A stretch of DNA of 64,000 nt from contig NZ_JACIJF010000008.1 of the NCBI RefSeq assembly GCF_014199255.1, positions 101,845 through 165,844 on the forward strand. Reading direction: 5' to 3'. The stretch is from Sphingomonas xinjiangensis. Its GTDB lineage: Bacteria > Pseudomonadota > Alphaproteobacteria > Sphingomonadales > Sphingomonadaceae. Both the position numbers and the translations under genes were made by a program. Each line of letters starts with the position of its first letter. The stretch's first letter is position 1. Below are positions 1 to 9,757 of this stretch, piece by piece. The notes below the pieces were generated by a model, which was not told the origin of the DNA, made no database searches, and worked only from the letters and a program-made list of their open reading frames with translations.

Positions 1-258
1 GTGAAGCAGACCGGCACCGCGCCGACCGCGGGCTATTTGTATCCCGATGGCGACCGCTACGTCTTTCTGGGCGCCAAGCAGCGCCGCGCGGGGGAAAATG
101 CGCTGGCTTATGGCACGAACCAAGCCGCCGATGTGGTGGGCGTGGTGGAGCGGGTGGGCAATTTCCGCTGGCGCATGGCAGTGGCCGGCGCCGCGCCCGG
201 GCAATTCGAACTATACGAGCTGACGCCGGTACCACCCGAGCAGCAGCCCCGCGGGTGA
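1..258 (+). CDS. C-terminal part of a DUF4893-like protein (cut by window edge)
   Basis: An open frame runs from the first base of the window to a TGA at 256-258 and gives 85 residues. The GTG at base 1 may simply be an internal valine, so the true start probably lies outside the window. The middle (PDGDRYVFLGAKQRR) and the closing VGVVERVGNFRWRM segment resemble the end of DUF4893 proteins, a sphingomonad family of exported proteins of unknown function. The family assignment is from memory of that C-terminal pattern. Coding status is supported by frame length and by the tight convergent arrangement with the next gene, whose stop lies 4 bp away. Confidence 0.6.
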   Translation: MKQTGTAPTAGYLYPDGDRYVFLGAKQRRAGENALAYGTNQAADVVGVVERVGNFRWRMAVAGAAPGQFELYELTPVPPEQQPRG

Positions 259-262
259 AAGG

Positions 263-766
263 CTAGCACCAGGGGCGTCGCCGGCCTTCCCAGGGACGAG
301 CCAAGCCTTCGTCGACCAACTGATCCCCTAGCGATCGGCCGTCGCGCATCACGACACGCAGCTTGCGGCCATAGCGGTCGGTGTCGCGCCCCTCCGTCGC
401 GAGGGTGACGGGGCCTTCGTTGAGCAGCGCTTGAAGCCGCCGGGTGGCGGCGTTGCCGAGGCGCGCTTCCTCGCGGCAGCGCGGGGGATGCGTCTCAGGC
501 GCGTCGATGTCGGCGACGCGCACCTTCTCGCCTTGGATCCAGAAGCTGTCGCCATCGACCACGCAATTGGTGCCGCCGCCGCGGTGGCACAGGCCGAAAT
601 GCATAGCGACTGGCTTTGCAGCTTCGGCGATGGGCGGGCCGAACGTCGCCTCCCAACTGGCGGCGGCAACGCTGGCTGCGGCGGCGCCGAGCAGGACCAG
701 CAGGCTGCGGTGGAAACGGGATTTCGGGCGGGAACGCCCGCGGCGGTACGCAAACTGAGAACGCAT
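263..766 (-). CDS. Thermonuclease-family (SNase-like) exported protein
   Basis: A 167-residue protein with a basic N-terminus and a hydrophobic stretch (about residues 20-37, LLVLLGAAAASVAAA) that looks like a signal peptide or anchor. The rest matches the staphylococcal nuclease fold: a DGDSFW segment, then VRVADIDAPET, which carries the usual arginine and aspartate positions, then DRYGRKLRVV and LVDEGLAR. Family members cleave nucleic acids using calcium. Two cysteine pairs in the mature part could form disulfides in the periplasm. The gene runs convergently against the upstream partial gene and stands alone. Nuclease activity is inferred from the motifs. Confidence 0.85.
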   Translation of the reverse strand: MRSQFAYRRGRSRPKSRFHRSLLVLLGAAAASVAAASWEATFGPPIAEAAKPVAMHFGLCHRGGGTNCVVDGDSFWIQGEKVRVADIDAPETHPPRCREEARLGNAATRRLQALLNEGPVTLATEGRDTDRYGRKLRVVMRDGRSLGDQLVDEGLARPWEGRRRPWC

Positions 767-925
767 GGCCGGGCTGTAGCGGCGGCTTTGTTAGCAAGAG
801 ATGGACAGCCGCTCCGGATCGGCGGCGTCGGCGGACAATCGGCGCGGGATCGGAGCGACGTGGCGTTATATCCGTTTCGGACACATTCTGCGCCAAATCG
901 GACCTGCTGCACGCTACAGTCGCGC

Positions 926-1120
926 ATGGCAGAAGGCGATGCTCCTCGGGTCGAACATGGGTGCGAACATTGCGGCGGAACTGCAGTGACTCGCGAGGCA
1001 TGGGCCGAATGGGACATTCCGGCCCAGACCTGGGTTCTCAGCGCGGTGTTCGACTTCGCCTTCTGCCACCAATGTTGCCGGCAGACCGTGCTGGTGGTGC
1101 GCGAAACGGACGCCCCCTAG
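926..1120 (+). CDS. Small two-CxxC zinc-ribbon-like protein
   Basis: A 64-residue frame starting at ATG 926. It has CEHCGG near residue 14 and CHQCC near residue 47, a spacing typical of a small treble-clef or zinc-ribbon fold, with an aromatic, acidic middle (AWAEWDIPAQTWVL). I recall similar short proteins in sphingomonads, with no known function. The reading frame stays open far upstream on the same strand, but that part lies opposite the thermonuclease gene and has no protein-like composition, so the ATG at 926 is preferred. A strong hairpin follows the stop codon by 12 bp. Confidence 0.6.
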   Translation: MAEGDAPRVEHGCEHCGGTAVTREAWAEWDIPAQTWVLSAVFDFAFCHQCCRQTVLVVRETDAP

Positions 1121-1132
1121 CCGAGATGCCCT

Positions 1133-1161
1133 CGTCAGCCCGGCCTGAGGCCGGGCTGACG
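1133..1161. terminator. Perfect 14-bp-arm hairpin between convergent genes
   Basis: CGTCAGCCCGGCCT at 1133-1146 is exactly complementary to AGGCCGGGCTGACG at 1148-1161. It lies between the zinc-ribbon gene (+) and the oligopeptidase gene (-), which converge here. There is no run of T on either side, so termination is inferred from position and stem strength only. A REP-type palindrome is the alternative. Confidence 0.6.
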
Positions 1162-1220
1162 GAGCTCTTGGCGGCTGGCTGAAGCCCCCAACCTACCTGC
1201 CGTCGGCACGGGGCTTGGTG

Positions 1221-3284
1221 TTAGCCCTCCACCCCCAGCTGCCAGAGGATGAAGGCGATTTCGTCGGCATATTCCTTCAGGCTTTCCCAGCGGCCCGACT
1301 TGCCGCCATGACCGGCACCCATGTTGGTCTTGAGCAGCAGGATGTTATCGTCGGTCTTGGTCGCACGAAGGCGGGCGGCCCATTTTGCGGGCTCCCAATA
1401 CGTCACGCGCGGATCGTTGAGGCCGCCGGAAATGAATATCGGCGGATAGGCCTGCGGCTTCACATTGTCATATGGGCTGTAGGAGCGGATCAGCTCGAAC
1501 GCTTTCGGATCCTCCACCGGGTTACCCCATTCGGGCCATTCGCCCGGGGTGAGCGGCAGGCTCTCGTCAAGCATGGTGTTGAGCACGTCGACAAACGGCA
1601 CGTCGGCGATCACCGCGCCCCACAATTCGGGGTCGGCATTGACCACCGCGCCCATCAACTCGCCGCCGGCAGAGCGACCGGCAATGGCGATCTGACCCGG
1701 GGCCGTGAAGCCGAGTTCGATCAGCCCCTTTGCCACGTCGACAAAGTCGTTGAAGGTGTTGGTGCGCTTTTCCAGCTTGCCGTCATGATACCATTGCTGG
1801 CCCAGATCGTCGCCGCCGCGGATATGGGCGATGGCGAAAGCAATGCCGCGGTCGAGGAACGACATGCGGCTGGTGGAAAAGCCCGGCGCCACGGCATGGC
1901 CATAGGCGCCGTAGGAGTAGAGATAGAGCTTGCCCGTGCCGTCACGCGGGAAATCGGCGGGATAGACGACCGAGACCGGAACCTGCGTCCCGTCGCGCGC
2001 CGCGATGTGGAGGCGTTCGGTGCGGTACTTCGATGCGTCGTAGCCCGACGGGATCTCCTGAACCTTCAGCGTTTCGAGTTCGCCGGTAGCGACGTCATAG
2101 TCCTGCACCGTGCCGGGCGTGACCATCGACTCATAACCCAGACGCAGCTTTTCCACGCCATATTCGGGATTGTCGCCCAGGCCCGCGACATAGCTCGCCT
2201 CCGGGAAGTTCAGGCGCGTCGGGGCAATGCTGGCGTCGTAATGATGGAGTTCGACTTGATCGAGGCCATCCTCACGCCCTTCCACAATGAAGAAGTCGGC
2301 GAAGCAGGTGACGCCGGTCATGTAAAAGTGCGGCGACGGCGCGATCCGCTCGGTCCATTCGCCGGGATTGTCCATCGACGCGGTGACCAGGCGGAACTGC
2401 GGATCAGTGTCGTTGGTGTGGATGAACAGCGTGCCGTCATGCTCGTCGACGTCATATTCGCGTCCGGGCTTGCGCGGGGCGATGAGGATCGGCGTGGCGG
2501 CGGGATTGTCGGCGGGGAGCAGGTAGATCTCGCTGGTGACATGATCGCCCGTGGCGATGGTCAGCCATTTGCGCGAGCTGACTTCGCCGACGGCCACGCG
2601 ATACCCTTCATCGGCCTCGCGGAAGAGTTCGACGTCCTGCTCGATCGGCTCGCCCAGCTTGTGCCAGTGGGCATTGTCGGTGCGCCAGTTTTCGTTGGCA
2701 AGGCCGTAGAGGAAGCCCGCGGAGTCAGCGGTCCACACGATCTCCGAAAGCATGCCGGGGATGGTGTCGGGAAGAAGATCGCCGGTGCCGAGGTCCTTGA
2801 CGCGCACTTCGAACCGCTCGGAGCCATTGTCATCGATCGCATAAGCCAAGTAGCGGCCATCGGGGCTGACGCTGAGCGCGCCTAGGCGAAAATATTCCTT
2901 GCCTTCCGCCAGCGCGGGCTCGTCCAGGATCAGTTGGTCGTCGCCGCCCGCAACCGGCTTGCGCCACCAGCGCGGATATTCGCCGCCGGTCTCAAAATCG
3001 GTCCAATAGATCCAGTCGCCGTCCCTTTGCGGCACGGTGGATTCGTCTTCCTTGATGCGGGCACGCATCTCTTGGAACAACCGCTCGCTGAGCGGCTTGA
3101 GCGGCGCCATCACCGCATCGAAATACTGGTTCTCTTCCTCCAGATAGGCCAGCACGTCCTTGTCGGTAACGTCGGGGTAGTTCGGGTCCTTGAGCCAGGC
3201 CCAGGGATCCTCATGCGTGACGCCGTGACGCGTGAAGCTGTGGGGGCGAGTCTGGGCGACGGGCGGCTTGGGAAAGTCGTTCAT
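1221..3284 (-). CDS. ptrB: Oligopeptidase B (S9A serine peptidase)
   Basis: A 687-residue protein of the usual oligopeptidase B length. It cleaves short peptides after Arg or Lys in the cytosol. The N-terminal part (about 1-420) is a seven-blade propeller, with repeats such as LGALSVSPDGRYLAYAIDDN. The C-terminal part is an alpha/beta-hydrolase domain with the nucleophile in GRSAGGELMG (Ser538), an aspartate in GGLNDPRVTYWEP (Asp624) and a histidine in GAGHGGKSGR (His659). No signal peptide is present. The start is the ATG ahead of MNDFPKPPVA, at the expected N-terminus of the family. It is single and divergent from the trypsin-like protease gene, 87 bp away. Confidence 0.95.
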   Translation of the reverse strand: MNDFPKPPVAQTRPHSFTRHGVTHEDPWAWLKDPNYPDVTDKDVLAYLEEENQYFDAVMAPLKPLSERLFQEMRARIKEDESTVPQRDGDWIYWTDFETGGEYPRWWRKPVAGGDDQLILDEPALAEGKEYFRLGALSVSPDGRYLAYAIDDNGSERFEVRVKDLGTGDLLPDTIPGMLSEIVWTADSAGFLYGLANENWRTDNAHWHKLGEPIEQDVELFREADEGYRVAVGEVSSRKWLTIATGDHVTSEIYLLPADNPAATPILIAPRKPGREYDVDEHDGTLFIHTNDTDPQFRLVTASMDNPGEWTERIAPSPHFYMTGVTCFADFFIVEGREDGLDQVELHHYDASIAPTRLNFPEASYVAGLGDNPEYGVEKLRLGYESMVTPGTVQDYDVATGELETLKVQEIPSGYDASKYRTERLHIAARDGTQVPVSVVYPADFPRDGTGKLYLYSYGAYGHAVAPGFSTSRMSFLDRGIAFAIAHIRGGDDLGQQWYHDGKLEKRTNTFNDFVDVAKGLIELGFTAPGQIAIAGRSAGGELMGAVVNADPELWGAVIADVPFVDVLNTMLDESLPLTPGEWPEWGNPVEDPKAFELIRSYSPYDNVKPQAYPPIFISGGLNDPRVTYWEPAKWAARLRATKTDDNILLLKTNMGAGHGGKSGRWESLKEYADEIAFILWQLGVEG

Positions 3285-3371
3285 GCAAGCGGCCTTACTT
3301 CAGCAAGAGGGCTGCTGTCGAACGCTGGCGCAGGGGCAGGCGGCGCCTTACATCGTGGGCATGGGTGTGCA

Positions 3372-4610
3372 TTGCTGAAGCGTGTGGCGGCGGCGCTTGC
3401 CGCGTTCTTGATGGTGAGTGCCGGAGCGGCGGCCGCGCAGGTGCAGACGCGCGCGCAAGCACTGGCGCAGGATGCCGGCGAATATGCCCGCTTGTACGGC
3501 GTGGCGCAGGACGAGGCGTTGCGGCGGCTGCATGCGCAGGCCGACAGCATCCCGGTCACCGACGCGATCGCGGACCAGTATCGCGCCCGACTGGCCGGCA
3601 TATCGATCCAGCACCGGCCCGATTACCGCATCATCGTATATCTGACCGGCAGCGAGGCGGTTCCCGAGCGGCGCATCCGTGCGGGCGGCATGACCGTGCC
3701 GGTCACCTTCCGTACCGGCGCCAAGGCGAGCCGCGAACGCGTGGTGTGGGCGATCACCTATCACCAGGCGGCGATCCGCGCCGCTTTGCCCTCCCCGCCC
3801 TCGATGGGGCTCGATCCGCGCACCGGCGAGCTGGTGGTGATCGCGGGCAACGTGGTTACCGCGCAGGAGGGGGGCGCAGGCGCACTCGACGCCAAATTGT
3901 CGGCGCTGACCGGCGTACCGGTGCAGGTGCGGGTGATGGACCGTATCGACCGCAATCTGGGGCTGCATGGCGGATCACGCGTGGACGGGATCGATCCGGC
4001 GAACGGCAAGCGCTATCGCTGCACCACCGGCTTCCCCGTCCGCGACGCGACCCGCAGCGGCATCACCACCGCGGCGCACTGCCTGGACGACATGACCTAT
4101 TATGCCCCGGACCGAAGCACGCTGCCGCTCAGCTTTGTCGGGCAATGGGGCTGGGGCTATCACGACGTGCAGATCTTTGCCGGCGCGGCGCCCGAGCGGC
4201 CGCTGATTTATTCTGACACCGCCCGCACCGTGGAGCGGCCGGTGGAGCGCCAGGTGAGCCGGCCGAGCACGCGCGCCGGGGATTTTATCTGCCATCGTGG
4301 CGAGAGCAGCGGGTATAGTTGCGCCGAAGTCGAGCTGGTCGATTTCGCGCCCGCGGGCGACCTGTGCGGAGGCGCATGCCTGCCGACCTGGGTGGCGGTG
4401 GCGGGGCCTACCTGCAAGGGGGGCGACAGCGGCGGGCCTGTGTTCAGCGGCACGACCGCTTATGGGATCGTCAAGGGCGCGAGCTACCGCAAGGACGGCT
4501 CCTGCGCGTTCTACTTCTACATGTCCCTGGATTATTTGCCCGCAGGCTGGTCGCTGGTTACCGAGCCCGCCCTTGTCCCGCCAAGGCCCAATCTGCCACA
4601 TACGCGCTGA
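3372..4610 (+). CDS. Secreted trypsin-fold (S1) serine protease
   Basis: A 412-residue protein with a signal peptide (LLKRVAAALAAFLMVSAGAAAAQ), then about 190 residues resembling a pro-region and a C-terminal chymotrypsin-fold domain. The triad is visible: His236 in TTAAHC, Asp265 in YHDVQIF and Ser353 in GGDSGGPVF. Paired cysteines flank the active site, as expected for an exported enzyme. The layout recalls alpha-lytic or streptogrisin-type enzymes, but the pro-domain is assigned only by position. The start is uncertain: TTG at 3372 places the lysine-arginine pair just ahead of the hydrophobic core, while the open frame extends further upstream opposite oligopeptidase B. The next gene begins 41 bp downstream. 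Confidence 0.8.
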   Translation: MLKRVAAALAAFLMVSAGAAAAQVQTRAQALAQDAGEYARLYGVAQDEALRRLHAQADSIPVTDAIADQYRARLAGISIQHRPDYRIIVYLTGSEAVPERRIRAGGMTVPVTFRTGAKASRERVVWAITYHQAAIRAALPSPPSMGLDPRTGELVVIAGNVVTAQEGGAGALDAKLSALTGVPVQVRVMDRIDRNLGLHGGSRVDGIDPANGKRYRCTTGFPVRDATRSGITTAAHCLDDMTYYAPDRSTLPLSFVGQWGWGYHDVQIFAGAAPERPLIYSDTARTVERPVERQVSRPSTRAGDFICHRGESSGYSCAEVELVDFAPAGDLCGGACLPTWVAVAGPTCKGGDSGGPVFSGTTAYGIVKGASYRKDGSCAFYFYMSLDYLPAGWSLVTEPALVPPRPNLPHTR

Positions 4611-4651
4611 GCCGGGGTGCCGGCACCAGTCTGACTTGTGGAACCTGCCTG

Positions 4652-6448
4652 ATGTCCAGCTATGCCGACCGCCTCCGCGCCCTTCGCGACCAGCTTGCGC
4701 AGGATGGTCTCGACGGATTCGTGGTACCGCTCACCGACGAGCATATGTCCGAATATGTCGGCGAATACGCCCAGCGTCTCGCTTGGCTGACGGGGTTCCA
4801 AGGATCGGCGGGCAGCGCGGTGGTGCTGGCGGAGAAGGCGGCGATCTTCACCGATGGGCGCTACACGATCCAGGTGCGCCAGCAGGTCTCGGCGAGCGAA
4901 TGGGAGTATGTCGGCGTGCCGGCGACCAGCATCGCCGCCTGGTTGGAGGCGCATGCGCCACAGGGCGGGCGGATCGGCTATGATCCCTGGCTGCACACCC
5001 GCGCCTGGGTCGAGGAAGTGCGCAAGGCATTGGCCGAGCGCGGCGCCGAGCTGGTCGCGGTGCAGCGCAATCCAATCGACAGCGTCTGGGGCGACCGTCC
5101 CTTGCCGTCCGACGCCCTGCTTTCGGTGCAGGACGATGAGGCGGCGGGCAAATCGTCGGCGGCCAAGCGTGCCGAGATCGCCGAGTGGCTGGGGGAGCGC
5201 CGCGCGGACGCGGTGGTACTGTCCGCGCTGGACTCGATCGCCTGGGCGTTCAACATCCGCGGCGGCGACGTGTCGCATACTCCCGTCGCGCTCGCCTACG
5301 CCATCGTTCATGCCGACGGCACCGGCGACCTGTTCGTCGAGGCCAACAAGGTTCCCGACGCGGTGCGCCAGCATCTGGGCAACGCGATCCGCATCCAGGA
5401 CCGTGCGGCGTTTGCGCCGGCGCTGGGGGCGCTGAGCGGCAAGCGCGTGGCAACCGACCCCGAGCGGGCAGTGTCGGCGATCTTCGACGCGCTCGACGCG
5501 GGCGGCGCCAAGATACTGAGCGTGCGCGATCCGGTGGTGCTGGCAAAGGCGATCAAGAACCCCGCCGAAATCGCGGGCCACCAGGCGGCACAGGCGCGCG
5601 ACGGCGCCGCGATGGTGCGATTCCTCCGGTGGTTCGAAGAGACCGCGCCGGGCGGCGAACTGACCGAGCTGTCCGCCGCGGCGAAGCTCCAGGCGTTTCG
5701 CGAAGAGACCGGGCTGCTCAAGGACCTGAGCTTCGAAACGATCTCCGCGACAGGGCCGAACGGCGCGCTGCCGCACTACAAGGTCACCGAAGAGTCGAAC
5801 CTGAAGATCGAGCCGGGGCAACTCTATCTGATCGATTCGGGCGGGCAATATGCCGACGGCACCACCGACATCACTCGGGTCATGCCGGTGGGCGAGCCGA
5901 CCGCAGAGATGCGCGACCGCTTCACCCGTGTGCTGAAGGGCCATATCGCCATCGACACCGCGATATTCCCCGACGGAACGGTCGGCGCGCAGCTCGACAG
6001 CTTCGCCCGGCGGCCACTGTGGGAAGTGGGCCTCGATTTCGGCCACGGCGTCGGCCATGGCGTCGGCGCCTATCTGTCGGTGCATGAAGGACCGCAGCGG
6101 ATCGCCCAGCCCAATTACCCCGGCGGCCAGAGCCTGGAGCCGCTGCGCGCAGGCATGATGCTGTCCAACGAGCCGGGCTATTACAAGGCAGGCGAATTCG
6201 GCATCCGCATCGAAAACCTGGTGCTGATCGTCGATCGCGAGATTCCGGGCGCCGAGCAGCGCATGCTCGGCTTCGAGACGCTGACCTTCGTGCCGATCGA
6301 ACGGACGCTGATCGAGCCGGCATTGCTGGCCCCCGGGGAGCTGGCATGGCTCGATGCCTATCATGCGCGCGTGCTGACGCTGATCGGGCCGCTGCTTGAG
6401 GGGGGTGCGCGCGAGTGGCTCGAAAAGAAGTGCGCGCCGATCCACTGA
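4652..6448 (+). CDS. Xaa-Pro aminopeptidase (aminopeptidase P family, M24B)
   Basis: A 598-residue protein that removes N-terminal residues ahead of proline. The long form has two creatinase-type N-terminal domains (about 1-310) and a C-terminal pita-bread metallopeptidase domain. All five dinuclear-metal ligands can be placed: Asp395 and Asp406 in IDSGGQYADGTTDITR, His469 in HGVGHGVG, Glu507 in SNEPGYY and Glu521 in IRIENL. The start is the ATG at 4652 giving MSSYADRLRALRDQ, the usual beginning of this subfamily; open frame upstream overlaps the protease gene. It is cytosolic, with no signal peptide. Confidence 0.93.
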   Translation: MSSYADRLRALRDQLAQDGLDGFVVPLTDEHMSEYVGEYAQRLAWLTGFQGSAGSAVVLAEKAAIFTDGRYTIQVRQQVSASEWEYVGVPATSIAAWLEAHAPQGGRIGYDPWLHTRAWVEEVRKALAERGAELVAVQRNPIDSVWGDRPLPSDALLSVQDDEAAGKSSAAKRAEIAEWLGERRADAVVLSALDSIAWAFNIRGGDVSHTPVALAYAIVHADGTGDLFVEANKVPDAVRQHLGNAIRIQDRAAFAPALGALSGKRVATDPERAVSAIFDALDAGGAKILSVRDPVVLAKAIKNPAEIAGHQAAQARDGAAMVRFLRWFEETAPGGELTELSAAAKLQAFREETGLLKDLSFETISATGPNGALPHYKVTEESNLKIEPGQLYLIDSGGQYADGTTDITRVMPVGEPTAEMRDRFTRVLKGHIAIDTAIFPDGTVGAQLDSFARRPLWEVGLDFGHGVGHGVGAYLSVHEGPQRIAQPNYPGGQSLEPLRAGMMLSNEPGYYKAGEFGIRIENLVLIVDREIPGAEQRMLGFETLTFVPIERTLIEPALLAPGELAWLDAYHARVLTLIGPLLEGGAREWLEKKCAPIH

Positions 6449-6511
6449 CGGCGGCAGCGTCGGGAGGTTGATACCGGAAAACGGATCTGGTTTGCGGCTA
6501 AGGTTTGGAGG

Positions 6512-6649
6512 TCAGCCGGCGCCAGTGTCCGGGTTCGGCAGGCGCTGCGGTTCCGCTTCGCTCATCTGCTCGCGCGCCTGCGCTTTGCGCTTGCGCAGAT
6601 TCTGGCGCAGCGCGGCGGCTAGGCGGGCCTTCTTTTCGGTGTCGGTCAT
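6512..6649 (-). CDS. Short basic conserved protein (45 residues)
   Basis: The ATG at 6649 gives MTDTEKKARLAAALRQNLRK, then a Lys/Arg/Ala-rich helix and a proline-containing tail. It resembles a family of very short sphingomonad proteins with an LRxNLRKRKAQAR core and no known function. A longer upstream start (6706) exists but adds residues without family character. It stands alone, converging with the aminopeptidase P gene. Coding status rests on the recalled pattern and helical composition. Confidence 0.5.
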   Translation of the reverse strand: MTDTEKKARLAAALRQNLRKRKAQAREQMSEAEPQRLPNPDTGAG

Positions 6650-6741
6650 GGTTTCAGCGATAAACCGTAAAACTTCCGATTGACAATCAGGCGCGCCCAA
6701 GCACATAGGCGCCCTCCACCCGGCCAGTCAGGCCGGCGAGT

Positions 6742-6816
<75 letters not shown>

Positions 6817-6984
6817 TTTTCCCCTTCAGGTCGAAATGGTAACGATCCACCCGATCGGGCGGATCAGCGTTATCAGCGCGTAGGCACGGCCATGCCGAAC
6901 CGCTCCCACGCATCGCTCAGATGGCGGCTGCATCACCCTGTCGAGCTCCAGATCGTCAGGAGTTCGCTCCCCTTTTCCTCCGCA

Positions 6985-7611
6985 TCATAGCGGTGCCCCG
7001 TCCTTGTCCAGCACCTCCATCCGATAGGCGCAGCCATACAGGGTCTTGCCCGGGTGGGTCGCCGCGTTGGTGATGGTGCGCGCAACCATCATGTGGCTGC
7101 CAAACGATTCCCCCTCACCCGCCGCTTCGGTTTCTTCCTTCAGGATGCGTTCGCCGCCAAACTTGCGGAACTTGAACTCCGCCTCGATCTGGGCGCGGGT
7201 CGCCTTGCCCGAGGCGACGAGCTCGGCGATCATCGGCTCAATGTCGAAGTCGTTGGTGATCTGCTCGGGACCGGCGAGCACCGCCGGATCGGGCACATCC
7301 AGGATCGCCAGGATCGAGTCACCGGAAAAGGCCACGCGCTGCGTGCGATGACCCGCGACCGTGATCGGCGCCGGCAGCTGATATTCGAGCAGGAACCCGT
7401 CACCCGATCCGACCTGCTTCCAGCCGCGCTTTCGGGCGATGCCGTCCTTGCCGCCCAACGACATCGCGAAGCCGGTATAGCTGGGCACGTTCAGGCGGCA
7501 GTTGATCGCGTCGACTTCGGAAACCTGCGCGGGATCGGCTTCGGGAGGATCGCTCTCCTGAAGTGGCAAGGCCAGGAAAAGGGCGAAGAGCGTCAGTGCT
7601 GGCAACGGCAT
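6985..7611 (-). CDS. Exported protein of unknown function (208 residues)
   Basis: The frame begins with a short signal-like segment ([17 protein letters not shown]) and continues as an acidic soluble protein. Notable parts are a cysteine in [13 protein letters not shown] near residue 37, a second cysteine near the C-terminus ([11 protein letters not shown]) that could form a disulfide with it, and an acidic stretch around [26 protein letters not shown] sequence. I do not recognise a family. It is divergent from adhC, with about 150 bp between them that could hold both promoters. Confidence 0.7.
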   Translation of the reverse strand: MPLPALTLFALFLALPLQESDPPEADPAQVSEVDAINCRLNVPSYTGFAMSLGGKDGIARKRGWKQVGSGDGFLLEYQLPAPITVAGHRTQRVAFSGDSILAILDVPDPAVLAGPEQITNDFDIEPMIAELVASGKATRAQIEAEFKFRKFGGERILKEETEAAGEGESFGSHMMVARTITNAATHPGKTLYGCAYRMEVLDKDGAPL

Positions 7612-7763
7612 GGCGACACGCTAGCCGGGCCGGCCGGCGATTGGAAAGCAGTTCCGTTCGATGCCATCGCGGCAGGGTCCAGGGGGAGGCGCAGGCTTGC
7701 GCCTTGCATGCCGCCGCGCCTTGCCCGATTAGCCAAACATTCCCGGAACTAAGGACCGTTTGC

Positions 7764-8876
7764 ATGAAGACCCGCGCCGCTGTCGCGTTCGAAGCGAAGA
7801 AGCCCCTGGAGATCGTTGAGCTGGACCTGGAAGGCCCCAAGGCCGGCGAAGTGCTGGTCGAGATCATGGCGACCGGCATCTGCCACACCGACGCCTACAC
7901 GCTCGACGGCTTCGATTCGGAAGGGCTGTTCCCCAGCGTGCTCGGGCATGAAGGCGCCGGCATCGTCCGCGAAGTCGGCGCGGGCGTCAACAGTGTCACG
8001 CCTGGCGATCACGTCATCCCGCTCTACACCCCCGAATGCCGCCAGTGTAAGTCGTGCCTGAGCGGCAAGACCAATCTGTGCACCGCGATCCGGGCCACCC
8101 AGGGCAAGGGGCTGATGCCCGATGGCACCACGCGCTTCAGCTACAAGGGCCAGCCGATCTATCACTATATGGGCTGCTCGACCTTCTCGAACTTCACCGT
8201 GCTGCCCGAGATCGCGGTGGCCAAGATCCGCCAGGACGCGCCGTTCAAGACCAGCTGCTATATTGGCTGCGGCGTCACCACGGGCGTCGGCGCAGTGGTG
8301 AACACCGCCAAGGTGCAGGTGGGCGACAACACCGTCGTGTTCGGGCTGGGCGGCATCGGGCTCAACGTGCTCCAGGGCGCCAGACTTGCCGGCGCGAGCA
8401 AGATCATCGGCGTCGACATCAACCCCGACCGCGAGGAATGGGGCCGCCGCTTCGGCATGACCGACTTCATCAACGGCAAGGGCAAGTCGCGCGAGGATGT
8501 CATCGCCGAGATCCTGGCGCTGACCGATGGCGGCGCGGACTTCACCTTTGACTGCACCGGCAACACTGAGGTGATGCGCACCGCGCTGGAGGCCTGCCAT
8601 CGTGGCTGGGGCACCAGCATCATCATCGGCGTGGCGGAAGCGGGCAAGGAGATCGCCACGCGCCCCTTCCAGTTGGTCACCGGGCGCAACTGGCGCGGCA
8701 CGGCATTCGGCGGGGCAAAGGGCCGCACCGACGTTCCCAAGATCGTCGACTGGTACATGAACGGCAAGATCGAGATCGACCCGATGATCACGCACGTGTT
8801 GAGCCTGGAAGAGATCAACAAGGGCTTCGACCTGATGCACGCCGGCGAAAGCATCCGCAGCGTGGTGGTGTACTGA
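7764..8876 (+). CDS. adhC: S-(hydroxymethyl)glutathione dehydrogenase / class III alcohol dehydrogenase
   Basis: A 370-residue zinc-dependent medium-chain dehydrogenase that oxidises the glutathione adduct of formaldehyde to S-formylglutathione with NAD. The catalytic zinc site is in [14 protein letters not shown] and LGHEGAG; the structural zinc cysteines are in [17 protein letters not shown]; the Rossmann glycine motif is [11 protein letters not shown]. The motif spacing and overall length are those of class III enzymes. The start ATG at 7764 has AAGGA upstream. It leads an operon with S-formylglutathione hydrolase (47 bp on) and an FAD reductase. Confidence 0.96.
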   Translation: MKTRAAVAFEAKKPLEIVELDLEGPKAGEVLVEIMATGICHTDAYTLDGFDSEGLFPSVLGHEGAGIVREVGAGVNSVTPGDHVIPLYTPECRQCKSCLSGKTNLCTAIRATQGKGLMPDGTTRFSYKGQPIYHYMGCSTFSNFTVLPEIAVAKIRQDAPFKTSCYIGCGVTTGVGAVVNTAKVQVGDNTVVFGLGGIGLNVLQGARLAGASKIIGVDINPDREEWGRRFGMTDFINGKGKSREDVIAEILALTDGGADFTFDCTGNTEVMRTALEACHRGWGTSIIIGVAEAGKEIATRPFQLVTGRNWRGTAFGGAKGRTDVPKIVDWYMNGKIEIDPMITHVLSLEEINKGFDLMHAGESIRSVVVY

Positions 8877-8923
8877 CATTCGCTTCTACCTGCCGGGAAG
8901 AGGATCGAAGAGGAGCGATGGCG

Positions 8924-9757
8924 ATGGAAACACTCAGCACCAATCAGGCCCATGGCGGCGTGCAGGGCGTGTATCGGCATGAAAGCCGCGCCACCGGCAC
9001 GCCCATGACCTTTTCGGTCTATGTGCCGCCGCATGCCGAAGGTGCCAGGCTGCCGGTGCTGTGGTATCTGTCGGGTCTCACCTGCACCCACGCTAACGTC
9101 ACCGACAAGGGCGAGTATCGCCGGGCGTGCGCCGAGCACGGGGTGATCTTCGTAGCGCCGGGCACCTCGCCGCGGGGCGAAGGCGTTGCCGATGACGACG
9201 CCTATGACTTCGGCCAGGGTGCCGGCTTCTATGTCGACGCGACCCAAGCGCCCTGGGCGGCGCACTTCGCGATGCGGTCCTATATCGAGGAGGAACTATC
9301 AGCGCTGGTCGCCGCGGAATTCCCGGCCGACATGGATCGGCAAGGCATCACCGGCCATTCGATGGGCGGGCATGGCGCGCTCACCATCGCCCTGCGTAAT
9401 CCGGCGCGCTTCCGCAGCGTGTCGGCGTTCGCGCCGATCGTCGCGCCGGCGCTGGTGCCGTGGGGCGAGAAGGCGCTGGGCGGTTATCTCGGCCAGGATC
9501 GCGCCGCCTGGGCGCGATATGACGCCTGCGCGCTGATCGGAAGCGGGGCACGCGTGGACGAATTGCTGGTCGATATCGGCGATGCCGACCAGTTCATGGC
9601 CGAGCAGCTGCGGCCCGAGTTGCTCGAAGCGGCCTGCGCAGCGGCCGGAATCCCGCTGACGCTGCGGCGCCAGCCAGGCTATGACCATAGTTATTACTTC
9701 ATCTCGACCTTCATGACCGATCATGTCGCCTGGCACGCGGAGCGGCTGAAGGCATGA
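8924..9757 (+). CDS. fghA: S-formylglutathione hydrolase
   Basis: A 277-residue esterase-D-type alpha/beta hydrolase that releases formate and glutathione, the second step of glutathione-dependent formaldehyde oxidation. The nucleophile motif is [10 protein letters not shown], with the acid in DIGDADQFM and the histidine in [22 protein letters not shown] near residue 50 is the family signature. Two in-frame ATGs are possible (8918 and 8924). The GAGGAG sequence sits 8 bases before 8924 but only 2 before 8918, so 8924 is preferred. The stop overlaps the start of the next gene by 4 bp. Confidence 0.95.
   Translation: METLSTNQAHGGVQGVYRHESRATGTPMTFSVYVPPHAEGARLPVLWYLSGLTCTHANVTDKGEYRRACAEHGVIFVAPGTSPRGEGVADDDAYDFGQGAGFYVDATQAPWAAHFAMRSYIEEELSALVAAEFPADMDRQGITGHSMGGHGALTIALRNPARFRSVSAFAPIVAPALVPWGEKALGGYLGQDRAAWARYDACALIGSGARVDELLVDIGDADQFMAEQLRPELLEAACAAAGIPLTLRRQPGYDHSYYFISTFMTDHVAWHAERLKA

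Noticed and set aside
1215..2885. Long plus-strand frame opposite oligopeptidase B
   Set aside because: Mirrors the codon structure of a high-GC gene on the other strand; no ribosome site and no domain pattern.
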